From positions 1-30,487 of the forward strand of contig JASFEQ010000007.1 in the NCBI GenBank assembly GCA_050124735.1: 30,487 nucleotides of DNA. The letters run 5' to 3'. This stretch comes from JASFEQ01 sp050124735. Lineage in GTDB: Bacteria; Desulfobacterota; DSM-4660; Desulfatiglandales; HGW-15. Below are positions 8,359 to 16,509 of the stretch, in pieces; the stretch's first letter is position 1; each line of letters begins with the position of its first letter. The position numbers and the translations under genes were made by a program. A model generated the notes under the pieces. The model worked only from the letters and a program-made list of their open reading frames with translations, searched no databases and was not told where the DNA came from.

Positions 8359-8387
8359 TTGACAATTTATCTCCTCCTGCCTATAGA
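8359..8387 (+). promoter_or_regulatory. Sigma70-type promoter for the acyl-CoA dehydrogenase gene
   Basis: TTGACA (8359-8364), a 17-base spacer, TATAGA (8382-8387). The predicted transcript start near 8394 leaves a leader of about 64 bases before the ATG. It stands back to back with the minus-strand promoter at 8288-8316, about 70 bases between -10 regions pointing outward, so one regulator could act on both. Confidence 0.65.
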
Positions 8388-8457
8388 TATCAGTTCAGAA
8401 CGCCACGCCTTGGCTTTTTGATGTGGTTCAGCGTTGTGACAGCCGTAAGGAGCCATT

Positions 8458-9609
8458 ATGGACTTTAGCCTTTCCATGGAACAAGAAATTCTGCGGAACT
8501 CGGTCCGCCAGTTTGCCGAAAAAGAGATCAAACCCGTGGCAAGGGAGCTGGATGAAAAGGAGGTGTTCTCCTATGAGACCATGGAAAAGATGGCAGGTCT
8601 GGGTCTTTTCGGCATGTTTGTTTCCGAGGAATATGGCGGTCAGGGCATGGATTATGTCTCCTATATCATCGCCACCGAAGAGATTGCAAGGGTGGACGGC
8701 TCCCATGCGGCAACCATCGCGGCAGCTAACTCCCTCGGCATAGGTCCCCTTTATTACTTTGGCGATGAGGAAAAGAAGCAGAAATATCTCCCTAAGCTCT
8801 GCTCTGGTGAGACCCTCTGGGGCTTTGGTCTGACCGAGCCCAACGCGGGCTCAGATGCAGGAAACACGCAGACAACGGCGGCTCTGGAGGGTAGTGAGTG
8901 GATTGTAAACGGGAGCAAGATCTTTATTACCAATGCCTCAACCAAAATTACCGCAGGTGTGACAGCCCTATGCCGAAGCGGTACCCGCGAAGATGGCCGT
9001 CCAGAGCTCTCCTGTATTCTTGTGGAATCGGGGACAAAGGGATTTGAGGCCCGTGAGATGCACGGAAAGCTAATGTGGCGCGCATCCAATACCAGTGAGC
9101 TATATTTTGACGACTGCCGTGTTCCCGAGGAGAACACACTAGGGCCGAGGGGAAACGGTTTTCATCAGATGATGCAGACTCTGGACGGAGGCCGTCTTTC
9201 CATTGGCGCTATGGGCCTGGGCGGGGCTCAGGGCTGCTTTGAATTGGCCATGAAATACAGCAAAGAGAGGGTACAGTTTGGCCAACCCATAGCTAATTTT
9301 CAAGTGAATGCATTTAAGCTGGCTGACATGGCCCTCGAGATCGAGTGTGCTCGTCTCCTGCTCTATAAGGCCTGCTGGTTGCGGGACAACGACAAGCCAT
9401 TTGCGAAGGAGGCAGCGATGGCAAAGCTCCATTGTTCTGAAGTAATGTACCGCTGTGCCAATCATGCGGTCCAGCTCCATGGTGGCTATGGACTGATGAA
9501 GGAGTATGACGTGGAAAGATTCTACCGGGACCAGAAACTCCTAGAGATAGGGGAGGGGACCTCCGAAGTCCAGAGGATTGTTATCTCTAGGTTGATAGGG
9601 GCCCTGTAA
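8458..9609 (+). CDS. Acyl-CoA dehydrogenase
   Basis: This FAD enzyme oxidises an acyl-CoA to the 2-enoyl-CoA and passes electrons to electron-transfer flavoprotein in the cytoplasm. It has 383 residues, normal for a short/medium-chain type. Motifs in order: the N-terminal helical domain (MDFSLSMEQEILRNSVRQF), the FAD/substrate signature GFGLTEPNAGSDAG, the beta domain W.VNGSKIFITNA, the RVQFGQPI helix, and near the end QLHGGYGLMKEYDVERFYRDQKLLEIGEGTSEVQ cut here into its two key parts: the HGGYG turn and IGEGTSEVQ, whose Glu matches the usual catalytic base. AAGGAG lies six bases before the ATG. The divergent pairing with the thiolase-fold/DUF35 operon suggests a shared acyl-CoA degradation pathway; substrate chain length and structure cannot be read from sequence. 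Confidence 0.93.
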   Translation: MDFSLSMEQEILRNSVRQFAEKEIKPVARELDEKEVFSYETMEKMAGLGLFGMFVSEEYGGQGMDYVSYIIATEEIARVDGSHAATIAAANSLGIGPLYYFGDEEKKQKYLPKLCSGETLWGFGLTEPNAGSDAGNTQTTAALEGSEWIVNGSKIFITNASTKITAGVTALCRSGTREDGRPELSCILVESGTKGFEAREMHGKLMWRASNTSELYFDDCRVPEENTLGPRGNGFHQMMQTLDGGRLSIGAMGLGGAQGCFELAMKYSKERVQFGQPIANFQVNAFKLADMALEIECARLLLYKACWLRDNDKPFAKEAAMAKLHCSEVMYRCANHAVQLHGGYGLMKEYDVERFYRDQKLLEIGEGTSEVQRIVISRLIGAL

Positions 9610-9616
9610 AAAAGGA

Positions 9617-9741
9617 AGTGAGCTAAAGTGAGCTAAAATGCCTAAAGTGTCTAAAGTTGAGGAAAGGGATCAGGGTAGAGCCCTTCCTTGAATCATTATT
9701 TCAGGCACTTTAGTCTGTGGGCACTTTAGTTCACTCTAGGC
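9617..9741. repeat. CTAAAGTG-type repeat cluster with inverted halves
   Basis: The left half repeats 'GTGAGCTAAAGTGAGCTAAA' and 'GCCTAAAGTGTCTAAAG'; the right half (about 9702-9741) carries the complementary 'GGCACTTTAG' twice. Together they can form a large imperfect hairpin. The same words recur at 15881-16100. It fills most of the spacer before msbA, which shows no clear Shine-Dalgarno sequence. Confidence 0.65.
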
Positions 9742-9765
9742 TTTTCAGTTAACTGTGACCTTGTC

Positions 9766-11586
9766 ATGTTAAACCGTATCTTAGGCAAAGAAATTGCCGC
9801 TTATGTCAGGGCTCATCGTGGCTTAATCGTCATCTCCGTCTTTCTTACCGCTATCTCTGCGTTATTTGTTGTCGTCCCTGCCTACCTTCTTCAGCCCTTT
9901 GTGGATGAGGGGATGAAGACCGGGTCTGATCCGGCCACCTGGAAGATACCCTGGATAGTCTTCGACTTCAGTTCTGGCTTCTCGTGGCATCGTACAGAGC
10001 TGGTTCTGGTTGAGGGCATCTCCCCGAACCACCTCCTGATTCTCCTCACCTTTGTGGCCTTTTTGTCCGTTCTCTTTAAATCAATCACCTTATACTTCAG
10101 CCAAATCGCAGCAGCCGCCTTCTCAAATAGGGCCATCATGTCCCTGCGCATAGGTCTATTCGATAAATTCATGTCCCTTCCCCTTGGTTTTTACCAGAAG
10201 CGAAAGGCCGGGGAGCTCATCTCAAGGGCCACGGCAGACCTCACTGTTATGCAGGAACGTATCGGAAACATCCTCATTGGTCTGGTTCAACATCCACTTA
10301 CCGCTCTCGTCTTCCTCATATATCTTCTCATCATGAATTACAGGCTCACCCTGCTCGTCTTTTTTGTGGGTCCGGTGATCATCGGGCTCGTAAGACTTCT
10401 CGGGAGAAAGGTAAAGAAGCATTCCACCAGGGTTCAAGACGCCATTTCCGAAGTTACGGCATCCTACCAGGAGTCCCTTGTCTGTCTCAAGGTGGTTCAA
10501 GGATTCTGCATGGATGAAGTGGAGTCTGGTAGATTTCGTGAGCTGGCGGATCGGCTCTATAAGAAAGTCATGCATTGGAATCGATGGTTTTTGGCAGTGG
10601 GCCCTATGATGGATACTACGGTATTTCTTGTATTGCCCGGAGTCCTTATTGTGGGAAAAGTCTATTTTCAGCACTCACTTGGTGAGCTCATCTCCATGCT
10701 CTATGCCTTTTCCAGGGTCTATGCGCCCATCAAAGGTCTGGCGAGAGTGAATACCGAGCTTCGCACCCTTCAAGGAGCCACGGAACGAGTCTTCGGTATA
10801 ATGAAGACCATTCCTGCCATACAGGACCAGCCCGGGGCTAAGATTCTCCCAAGACATGAGGAATCCATAGAATTCAAAGATGTGAATTTTTCCTATGAGC
10901 CGGGTGTACCCGTTCTCCAGGACGTCTCCTTAAGAATTGAGAAGGGAGAGATGGTCGCCTTTGTGGGTTCCACCGGGGCGGGGAAAAGTACGCTATTGGA
11001 TCTCGTTCCCCGTTTCTATGACGTGACTGAGGGCAGCATCGCCATTGACGGAACAGACATCCGCGAGGTGACGATTGCTTCTCTGCGCAGGCAGATAAGT
11101 GTTGTCAGTCAGGAGATCCTCCTCTTCCACGATACGATCGCCAATAACATAAGATACGGTCATCCAGGAAAGGGCATGGAAGAGGTGATTGAGGCGGCAA
11201 GGGTGGCCCATGCGCATGATTTTGTCCTGGAGCAGCCTCAGGAGTATAGCACCATCGTTGGGGATCGAGGGACCCTCCTGTCCGGGGGACAAAAGCAACG
11301 CATCGCGATCGCGAGGGCTATCCTGACCGACCCCTCAATCCTTATACTTGATGAGGCGGCTTCAGCCCTGGATGCAGAAAGTGAGAAGTTGATTCAAGTG
11401 GCTATCGAGAGACTGAGGGGAGGACTGACCATCCTGGTGGTGGCCCACCGCCTCAGTACAGTCATGAAAGCAGATCGAATCTATGTGCTAGAGGAAGGGA
11501 GAATCGTAGAATTTGGGACTCGGGATGCGTTGATGGCGCTCAATGGACGTTTCCGGCAGTTACATGACATGCAATTTAGACAATGA
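9766..11586 (+). CDS. msbA: Lipid A export ABC transporter, ATP-binding/permease protein MsbA-like
   Basis: This half-size ABC exporter (606 residues) has an N-terminal six-helix membrane domain and a C-terminal ATPase. As MsbA it would flip core lipid A across the inner membrane before LptG-dependent export, fitting the lptG gene at the left end. The ATPase has Walker A GSTGAGKST (about residue 401), Q-loop SVVSQEILLFHD, signature LLSGGQKQR and Walker B ILILDEAASALD, followed by the H-loop AHRLST. Between membrane segments 1 and 2 there is a long extra periplasmic stretch of about 40 residues (GSDPATWKIPW...SPNHLL). The ATG has no visible Shine-Dalgarno sequence. A drug exporter of the same family cannot be fully excluded without comparison. 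Confidence 0.87.
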   Translation: MLNRILGKEIAAYVRAHRGLIVISVFLTAISALFVVVPAYLLQPFVDEGMKTGSDPATWKIPWIVFDFSSGFSWHRTELVLVEGISPNHLLILLTFVAFLSVLFKSITLYFSQIAAAAFSNRAIMSLRIGLFDKFMSLPLGFYQKRKAGELISRATADLTVMQERIGNILIGLVQHPLTALVFLIYLLIMNYRLTLLVFFVGPVIIGLVRLLGRKVKKHSTRVQDAISEVTASYQESLVCLKVVQGFCMDEVESGRFRELADRLYKKVMHWNRWFLAVGPMMDTTVFLVLPGVLIVGKVYFQHSLGELISMLYAFSRVYAPIKGLARVNTELRTLQGATERVFGIMKTIPAIQDQPGAKILPRHEESIEFKDVNFSYEPGVPVLQDVSLRIEKGEMVAFVGSTGAGKSTLLDLVPRFYDVTEGSIAIDGTDIREVTIASLRRQISVVSQEILLFHDTIANNIRYGHPGKGMEEVIEAARVAHAHDFVLEQPQEYSTIVGDRGTLLSGGQKQRIAIARAILTDPSILILDEAASALDAESEKLIQVAIERLRGGLTILVVAHRLSTVMKADRIYVLEEGRIVEFGTRDALMALNGRFRQLHDMQFRQ

Positions 11587-11588
11587 TC

Positions 11589-11732
11589 GTTTTCGATTTG
11601 GAAACGGCCCTTTTTCCCAATCTCCGCGTCAATCTGCGGGGTTTGCTTGTGCGGCATACTCAAGGTATGCCTCCGCGCAATCCCTTGATTTCCTTGACCT
11701 TGGAAAAAATTGCTCGTTTTTAAATCGAAAAC
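11589..11732. repeat. Long cruciform repeat, copy 1
   Basis: Outer arms GTTTTCGATTT (11589-11599) and AAATCGAAAAC (11722-11732) match perfectly. Inside are CTTTTTCC/GGAAAAAA pairs, and at the centre a GGCATAC-tcaag-GTATGCC tip (11653-11671) framed by GCG and CTCCGC. The design matches 26771-26895 and 27736-27992. It begins at the msbA stop. A spurious ORF runs through it. Confidence 0.8.
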
Positions 11733-11822
11733 ATGGCATTGCCACCGAACTTTCTTTAGGTAGATAGTGGATGATGCCCGTCCATTTTTTTAATTAGCGA
11801 CAATCGTTACGTTTCATTTGTC

Positions 11823-11858
11823 GTTGCGAGCCCTCGAATCTTTTGAGGGCGAAGCAAC
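11823..11858. repeat. Small hairpin repeat GTTGC...GCAAC
   Basis: GTTGCGAGCCCTC and GAGGGCGAAGCAAC form a stem around 'gaatcttt'. This is a common 'ttgcgag...gaagcaa' intergenic repeat type. The rest of 11733-11979 holds nothing I can name. Confidence 0.6.
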
Positions 11859-11979
11859 CTGGCGCGAGCCGAGGATCACTTTGGCCCAGAAATAGAGCGC
11901 TCGGAACAGGTTTTGGAACCCTTGGCCCGGATCCGATCCATTTGGATGTGATGATAAACAAGGCACGCGCGTACGCCGT

Positions 11980-12270
11980 TCATTTGTTCAAGGACTGGGT
12001 GATTTCTTTCAGAGTAAGGCCATGAATCAGGATGGTTTTCAGCCTGGAGCTCTTTCCTGAAATGATCTCAATCCTTCCCTTGCCGATTCCGAGCTTTTTG
12101 GCGAGGAATTCGATGAGGGCTTTGTTCGCTTTTCCTTCCACAGGAGGCAAAGTCAACTTCACCTTGAAGAGGTCTCTCTCTTTACCTATTATTTGGTTTC
12201 TTGAGGATCTGGGGAGAACCTTGACTTTGATATGGCTTTGTAAGTTAATGCTCGTTGGCTTTTGGCTCAT
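11980..12270 (-). CDS. DUF167/YggU family protein
   Basis: This is a small conserved protein of unknown function (96 residues from ATG 12270). It shows the DUF167 pattern: IKVKVLPRSSRNQIIG, then FKVKLTLPPVEGKANKALIEFLAKKLGIGKGRIEIISGKSS, split here into its two landmarks PPVEGKAN and ISGKSSR, and a final ILIHGL strand. The frame extends upstream to 12306, but ATG 12270 has GGAGG ten bases before it and gives the usual family length. In many bacteria this gene sits next to yggT, and here it is divergent from a YggT-domain gene, which supports both calls. The spacer between the two is about 140 bases and must hold both promoters. Confidence 0.9.
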   Translation of the reverse strand: MSQKPTSINLQSHIKVKVLPRSSRNQIIGKERDLFKVKLTLPPVEGKANKALIEFLAKKLGIGKGRIEIISGKSSRLKTILIHGLTLKEITQSLNK

Positions 12271-12408
12271 TCGGTGTGTCCCTCCAAAGGAAGACCTGGA
12301 TATCACAAGAAAAGGAATGGGACATCGGCGTTGGATCTGGCTTGATTTCTGTGGCGGGTCGTAGAAGCGGGGTGCTTGCGGGCGTGGATCTCTAAGGAGA
12401 GAATCTTC

Positions 12409-13221
12409 GTGTATTTCTTTAAGGGTATCATAGACATCGTCATAGTGGCCTTAATTCTCAGGCTGCTAATTAGGCCGAGAGAGGCATTCTTCAACCCCAT
12501 CTATGGGCTTATCTACCGCATCACAAATCCGCTTCTGGTCCCAGCAGCATACATTACCCGGGACTCCACCATTGGGACTATTCTGACCATTCTGGCTCTG
12601 GTGGTATTGAGAGGAGGGGTCTATATCGCTCTGCAACCCATGTCATTCTTGTCTGGCATCGGACTCAGCTTCTTGAGCCTGGTTCAACTGCTTTTTCAGG
12701 CCTATATGGTCATGTGGGTTGTCTCTCTGTTAACAGAGAGAAGTTTCGGGTCCTCCTTTCTTCTATTGATCGATCGGGCCTTCAGTCCTCTTTATGGGGT
12801 TCTAAATTCTCTCGGAATCCCAAGAGGAAGATTCCGTTTGTTCGTTTTCCTTTTCCTGCTGATCCTCTATGCCCTTCTGATTACCCTCATTGGCTTTGCC
12901 GTGATTCCAAAGGCGGTGCTTTCCCCTGTATCGTTTCTCTATGGGATAGGCAAAGGGTTGATGCTCGTCGTAGGCCTTTTCCCAGGCTTTTTTTCTATCC
13001 TCATTATCATTGGTGCCCTACTTTCCTGGGTCAGCCCCGACCCATCCAATCCTGTTGTTCAAGCCATTTACGGAATCAATGAACCTTTACTGAGGCCCTT
13101 CCGTCGATTTGTCCCCCTCCTAGGGGGACTGGATCTCTCACCTATCTTTGCCCTCCTCTGTTTTCAGATCCTTGGACGGGTCGCTCAACAGATCATCGCT
13201 CGCTTCATGGGGATAATTTAG
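12409..13221 (+). CDS. YggT-domain membrane protein
   Basis: This integral membrane protein of about 270 residues has two YggT modules. The first carries YGLIYRITNPLLVPAAYI (about residues 32-50) and the second YGINEPLLRPFRRFVP near the C-terminus (about 222-237); each is followed by hydrophobic helices. YggT proteins have been linked to membrane or osmotic functions and cell-division placement in different bacteria, so no exact role is assigned. The frame opens at TTG 12376, but GTG 12409 lies seven bases after AAGGAGAG and starts MYFFKGIIDIVIVAL, so it is the better start. The gene is convergent with rnpB downstream. Confidence 0.85.
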   Translation: MYFFKGIIDIVIVALILRLLIRPREAFFNPIYGLIYRITNPLLVPAAYITRDSTIGTILTILALVVLRGGVYIALQPMSFLSGIGLSFLSLVQLLFQAYMVMWVVSLLTERSFGSSFLLLIDRAFSPLYGVLNSLGIPRGRFRLFVFLFLLILYALLITLIGFAVIPKAVLSPVSFLYGIGKGLMLVVGLFPGFFSILIIIGALLSWVSPDPSNPVVQAIYGINEPLLRPFRRFVPLLGGLDLSPIFALLCFQILGRVAQQIIARFMGII

Positions 13222-13272
13222 CTTTTTTGCCGGCGATTTGTGTCGAAGCCTCTGGCGAAGGCGAAAAAATAT

Positions 13273-13664
13273 GTCAGAGCAGGCCATAAGCCGGGTTCTG
13301 TTCTCCCGAGCGGTCACCCGCGCGGGGGCAATGACCATTCATCTAGTCTCGACGTTACCATCGAGATCAAGCGACCTACCCGGGAACTCGGGCGGACCAC
13401 CCTCAAACGTTCCCCTATTTGGTCTTGCTCCAGGTGGGGTTTGCCAAGCTCCCGTCGTCACCGACGGGACTGGTGAGCTCTTACCTCACCCTTTCACCCT
13501 TACCCTACCCCATATGCAGGATATGGGATAGGGCGGTTTCCTTTCTGTGGCACTTTCCTGCCCGTCACCGGGACTGGGTGTTACCCAGCACCCCGTCCTG
13601 CGGAGCCCGGACTTTCCTCTCCCTTGCAAAAAAGCAAAGCAGCGGTCATTTGTCCTGCTCTGAC
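13273..13664 (-). ncRNA. rnpB: RNase P RNA, bacterial class A
   Basis: This is the catalytic RNA of RNase P, which trims tRNA 5' leaders. Read on the minus strand, GTCAGAGCAGG (5') and CCTGCTCTGAC (3') form the P1 helix that sets both ends. The hallmark GAGGAAAGTCCGGGCTCC follows the 5' end, ACAGAAA is present, and the 3' part has the conserved AGAACCCGGCTTATGGCC stretch. Length is about 392 nt. An ATATTTTTT run right after P1 can serve as terminator. ORFs across this region on either strand are spurious. Confidence 0.97.
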
Positions 13665-13672
13665 ACGCTCTC

Positions 13673-13701
13673 ATTCTAATTCTTCAAGCGTCATTTGTCA
13701 T
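13673..13701 (-). promoter_or_regulatory. Promoter of rnpB
   Basis: On the minus strand: ATGACA (13701-13696), a 17-base spacer, TAGAAT (13678-13673), each one base from consensus. The distance to the P1-defined RNA 5' end at 13664 is what a transcription start would need. Confidence 0.75.
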
Positions 13702-13814
13702 GGATCATTTGACATTTGTTGAAATTTCTTGGGCTTAACGATGTTTTTCGGGAGTGATGACGCCGGTGAAGCTCCCCGCGCGGAGGAGACTGTGTCACAA
13801 TTGGACAAAGCTGT

Positions 13815-14156
13815 CATTCCGGGCGAGCCCAACCCCGTATCGAGTACGGGGCAGGCTTGTGGGGCGAGACCCGTGGTTCGACAGGCCGTTCGGCAGGCTC
13901 ACGGTCCTGAGCAGAGTCGAAGGACTCACCATCCTGAGCGAAGTCGAAGGGGAATCCAGGAAAGTGGGGAGAAAATCAGATTATTCTGGATCTCCCGCCG
14001 ACTTCGGCGGGAGATGACAAATAGGGACACAACCTCAAGCCGCGGGGCATCCGTGCAAGGCGAGTGAAATAGGCGCCACAAAGTGGCCTCTTTCTTTCTG
14101 AGTAAACGACGAGATTGCCGCGTCGTCCCGCCTCGGCGGGACTCCTCGCAATGACA
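13815..14156. repeat. Composite of several intergenic hairpin repeats
   Basis: The region holds CCCCGTA-tcgag-TACGGGG, 'cctgagc.agtcgaagg' twice in tandem, ATCTCCCGCC-gactt-GGCGGGAGAT (about 13989-14016), the 14-base AGTGAAATAGGCGC shared with 2707-2720, and CCCGCC-tc-GGCGGG within 'attgccgcgtc...cgcaatgac'. These are several dispersed repeat types packed end to end between rnpB and the zinc-ribbon gene. I see no gene here. Confidence 0.7.
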
Positions 14157-14190
14157 GGTGGATAAGTTTTCAAAAGTCGCTTTTGCTGAA

Positions 14191-14928
14191 TCAGCCTCTA
14201 TTCAAAGCCTTTTGGAAATGCTCGTCTTCAGCCCAATAAATGATTCGATTGCAATTGGTGCATGTCATCAAGGAGTCGCCTCTAATCAATTCATTGAATG
14301 TCTGTGGGGGAATATTCATATGGCAGATCTGACACACACCTCCAAGAACGGGACTGATGGCCTGCCCTGCTTTGTGGTCTCTGAGGTAAAGGTATTTTCT
14401 TAACAGATCCTGGTCAATCGCGTGGGTGAATGTGTCCCTTTTTGCATTGAGAATCTTAAGTTCTTCATCTAAGGCTTCCATTTCCCTTTCGATCTCTTCT
14501 TTGTCCCCTTCAAACGCCTTTCTTAATTCTGCCTCCTTCTCCTTGTTCTCACTGCATATCTCCTCCAACTCCTCCAACTCCTCCATGACTTGTATCGCCT
14601 TATCCTCTGTCTGAAATTTCACGTGCTTCAGATCCTCAATTTCCTTCAGGGCCGCTTTATATTCCTTGTTTGATTTTATTAGGGAGAGTTTTATGTTGCT
14701 CTTTTCAACCTTCTCTTCCAATTCTTGGATTTCTTGATCAATTTTGCGACCATCCTTTTTAAGCAGATTGAGTCGATCCTGTTTTTCCTGGAATTTCCTC
14801 GCAAGGGCATCCAGGTCCTCTGCCAGTTTTTTGACTCTCAATGGCCCTTCATTTCTTTTGTTCATGATTTCCCTGATCTTGTTATCACAATCCTGAAGAA
14901 CGATGAGATCGCCAATTTTATCTTTCAA
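14191..14928 (-). CDS. C4-type zinc ribbon coiled-coil protein (COG1579-like)
   Basis: This 245-residue protein has a long charged coiled coil (about residues 15-180, rich in E and K, e.g. LEELEEICSENKEKEAEL) followed by a C-terminal C4 zinc ribbon with CQICHMNIPP and, 20 residues later, CTNCNRIIYW. Members are found beside nif3-like genes across many bacteria and are thought to bind nucleic acid, but the role is not settled. The start is TTG 14928 with GAGGGG six bases upstream; no better ATG is near. It lies 59 bases downstream of the Nif3-like gene in the same direction and probably shares its transcript. Confidence 0.88.
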   Translation of the reverse strand: MKDKIGDLIVLQDCDNKIREIMNKRNEGPLRVKKLAEDLDALARKFQEKQDRLNLLKKDGRKIDQEIQELEEKVEKSNIKLSLIKSNKEYKAALKEIEDLKHVKFQTEDKAIQVMEELEELEEICSENKEKEAELRKAFEGDKEEIEREMEALDEELKILNAKRDTFTHAIDQDLLRKYLYLRDHKAGQAISPVLGGVCQICHMNIPPQTFNELIRGDSLMTCTNCNRIIYWAEDEHFQKALNRG

Positions 14929-14987
14929 TGCACTCCCCTCTCACTTAAAGTCAGTACCACCCATAGAGTTGTTGGTGTTTGGAAGGC

Positions 14988-15797
14988 CTATTCATATCTT
15001 GTGGGGCCTTTCTCATCCTTGTAGACCTCCACAAGAACTTCCATATTCCGTTTTATGAAGGCATTCTTTAGACGGTCCCCGAAAGGCCCGAGAGCCGCTT
15101 TTTCCGTGTAAAAATGCCCCGCATCCACTAAAGCCAATCCTAAGCTTTCTGCCTCGAGTGCCTCATGGTGACGGACATCTCCGGTGATAAGCAGGTCAGC
15201 CCCCTTTTTTGAGGCCAGGGAAACCATTGCGCCGCCTGCGCCTCCAACCAGAGCGACTCGACCGATTCTCCTGTTTTTTTGCCCAACCACCTTTACCCTC
15301 TCCGCGCCAAGGACCTCTTTAACCTTCTTTGTCATTTGGGTGAGTTTTAGCGGACCCGGCAAGGTGCCTATTCTTCCCAGGCCTGCACCATCAATGCCTA
15401 CATCATTTCTATTTTCAAGCACTTCCACGCCTTGAAGACCAAAGAGATCAGCCAAAATATCATTAATGCCGCCCTGTACCACATCCAGATTGGTATGTGC
15501 TGAAACAATGGAAATCCCTTTATCGAGAGCCTCTGAGATCACATCGCCGGGATAGATTTGCTGATCGACGCTTGAGAGGGGTCTAAAGATCAGGTTGTGA
15601 TGTGTAAGTAGTAGTTGGGCGTTCCTTTTAGAGGCCTTTCTCACCGCTTTCAGGGTGGGGTTGAGGGAGATGAAGATCTTCTCAATCTCCTGAGAAAGAT
15701 GCCCAACTTGCAGACCAGGATTATCCCACTCTTCTGCAGCACGAGATGGGGCTATCTCTTCCAAGACTTCTAGGATGGCTTTAAGTTTGGGCACCAT
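14988..15797 (-). CDS. Nif3-like dinuclear metal centre protein (DUF34)
   Basis: This 269-residue member of the Nif3/YbgI family is expected to hold two metal ions in a hexameric ring; the biochemical role is unresolved (a GTP cyclohydrolase-like or metal-handling role has been proposed for relatives). Metal-ligand motifs are present: LLTHHNLIF (about residue 60), SAHTNLDVVQGG, and near the end TGDVRHHEA with DAGHFYTEKA. It lacks the extra PII-like middle domain seen in the longer YqfO form. The ATG at 15797 directly abuts the 23-base repeat and has no Shine-Dalgarno sequence, which is odd. Confidence 0.9.
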   Translation of the reverse strand: MVPKLKAILEVLEEIAPSRAAEEWDNPGLQVGHLSQEIEKIFISLNPTLKAVRKASKRNAQLLLTHHNLIFRPLSSVDQQIYPGDVISEALDKGISIVSAHTNLDVVQGGINDILADLFGLQGVEVLENRNDVGIDGAGLGRIGTLPGPLKLTQMTKKVKEVLGAERVKVVGQKNRRIGRVALVGGAGGAMVSLASKKGADLLITGDVRHHEALEAESLGLALVDAGHFYTEKAALGPFGDRLKNAFIKRNMEVLVEVYKDEKGPTRYE

Positions 15798-15799
15798 GT

Positions 15800-15822
15800 A
15801 TTTATTTTGAAGTCAAAAACCT
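15800..15822. repeat. 23-base repeat, copy 2 (first copy 1344-1366)
   Basis: Identical over 23 bases to the sequence after lptG. Here it occupies the position of the ribosome-binding region of the nif3-like gene. Confidence 0.7.
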
Positions 15823-15880
15823 ATTCCTTTGGCCAGTTCAGAAATTCTTGGCTTTGCCGATATAATGCGTTTTAAGTAAT

Positions 15881-16100
15881 CTAAAGTTAAGAGTGAACTA
15901 AAGTGACCTGCCCGCCAATGCCTAACCGGCGCAAAGTAGTTCGCTCCAGTTAGGTAATCAGAACTGGCCAAAAAGACCATATTACACATAAATGCCTATG
16001 GCAGGCGGGGCTAAAGTTGAGGTGCTCGCCTTTGGCGAGGTCGATTTTGAAACGGACAAAAATCTCATTCACTTTAGGCACTCTAAAGGCGATAGCGTCT
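15881..16100. repeat. CTAAAGTG-type repeat clusters, second locus
   Basis: The words 'TCTAAAGTTAAGAGTGAACTAAAGTG' (split: TCTAAAGTTAAG and AGTGAACTAAAGTG), 'CTAAAGTTGAGG', 'TTCACTTTAGGCAC' and 'TCTAAAGG' recur, mixed with 'cctgcccgccaatgcc' and 'gcctatggcaggcgggg', which are complementary to one another. They match the cluster at 9617-9741. No gene is supported in 15798-16506. Confidence 0.6.
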
Positions 16101-16181
16101 CTGGGCCGGGGTTCTTTACTCTACCCATAGTCCGTAGCAAACCTGCTACCCATTGCAGGCGACAGACAAGTTAAACTCTCT

Positions 16182-16221
16182 AAAAAAAGGAAAGGGCGCA
16201 CTATTTAATAGTGCGCCCTTT
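16182..16221 (-). terminator. Rho-independent terminator, minus strand
   Basis: A perfect inverted repeat AAAGGGCGCACTATT / AATAGTGCGCCCTTT (16191-16221, one-base centre) is followed on the minus strand by CC and seven T. The nearest upstream minus-strand gene is the tRNA at 16510-16582, so it probably ends the rpoD-tRNA transcript. Confidence 0.82.
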
Positions 16222-16506
16222 GGTGGCCTGAAGGGTCTTGTTCAAAATAGGGCTTTATCAAAGGATTTCCTAAGCGCATGGCAAACTATAGTAACTGGCC
16301 AAGCTTTGCCTCAAATCGACAAGGTGTAGGAGAATTCAGCACATTTTTTGAGGTGAACAGATTCTGGATACCAGATAGACTGAGAAAGAATTCCTTTAAT
16401 CCAGTATCTAGGAACCAGTATCCAGCATCGCGCGTTAACTCATAGGAACCATTTCGTGTTCCAAAAACTTGGCACAAATTCTAAGATTTTCGCTTACAAA
16501 GACATC
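16222..16506. other. Gene-free spacer between terminator and tRNA
   Basis: I see no gene. 'tctggataccagatagac' and 'aatccagtatctaggaaccagtatccagcatc', read in parts, contain the words CCAGTAT/CTGGATA repeated, another common low-information repeat. Short ORFs here have no family signs. Confidence 0.5.
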
Positions 16507-16509
16507 TGG

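Noticed and set aside
11543..11767. 74-residue plus-strand ORF after msbA
   Set aside because: It overlaps the msbA end and lies inside cruciform repeat 1.
13238..13679. Several overlapping ORFs on both strands
   Set aside because: The stretch is RNase P RNA with clear P1 ends and conserved core.
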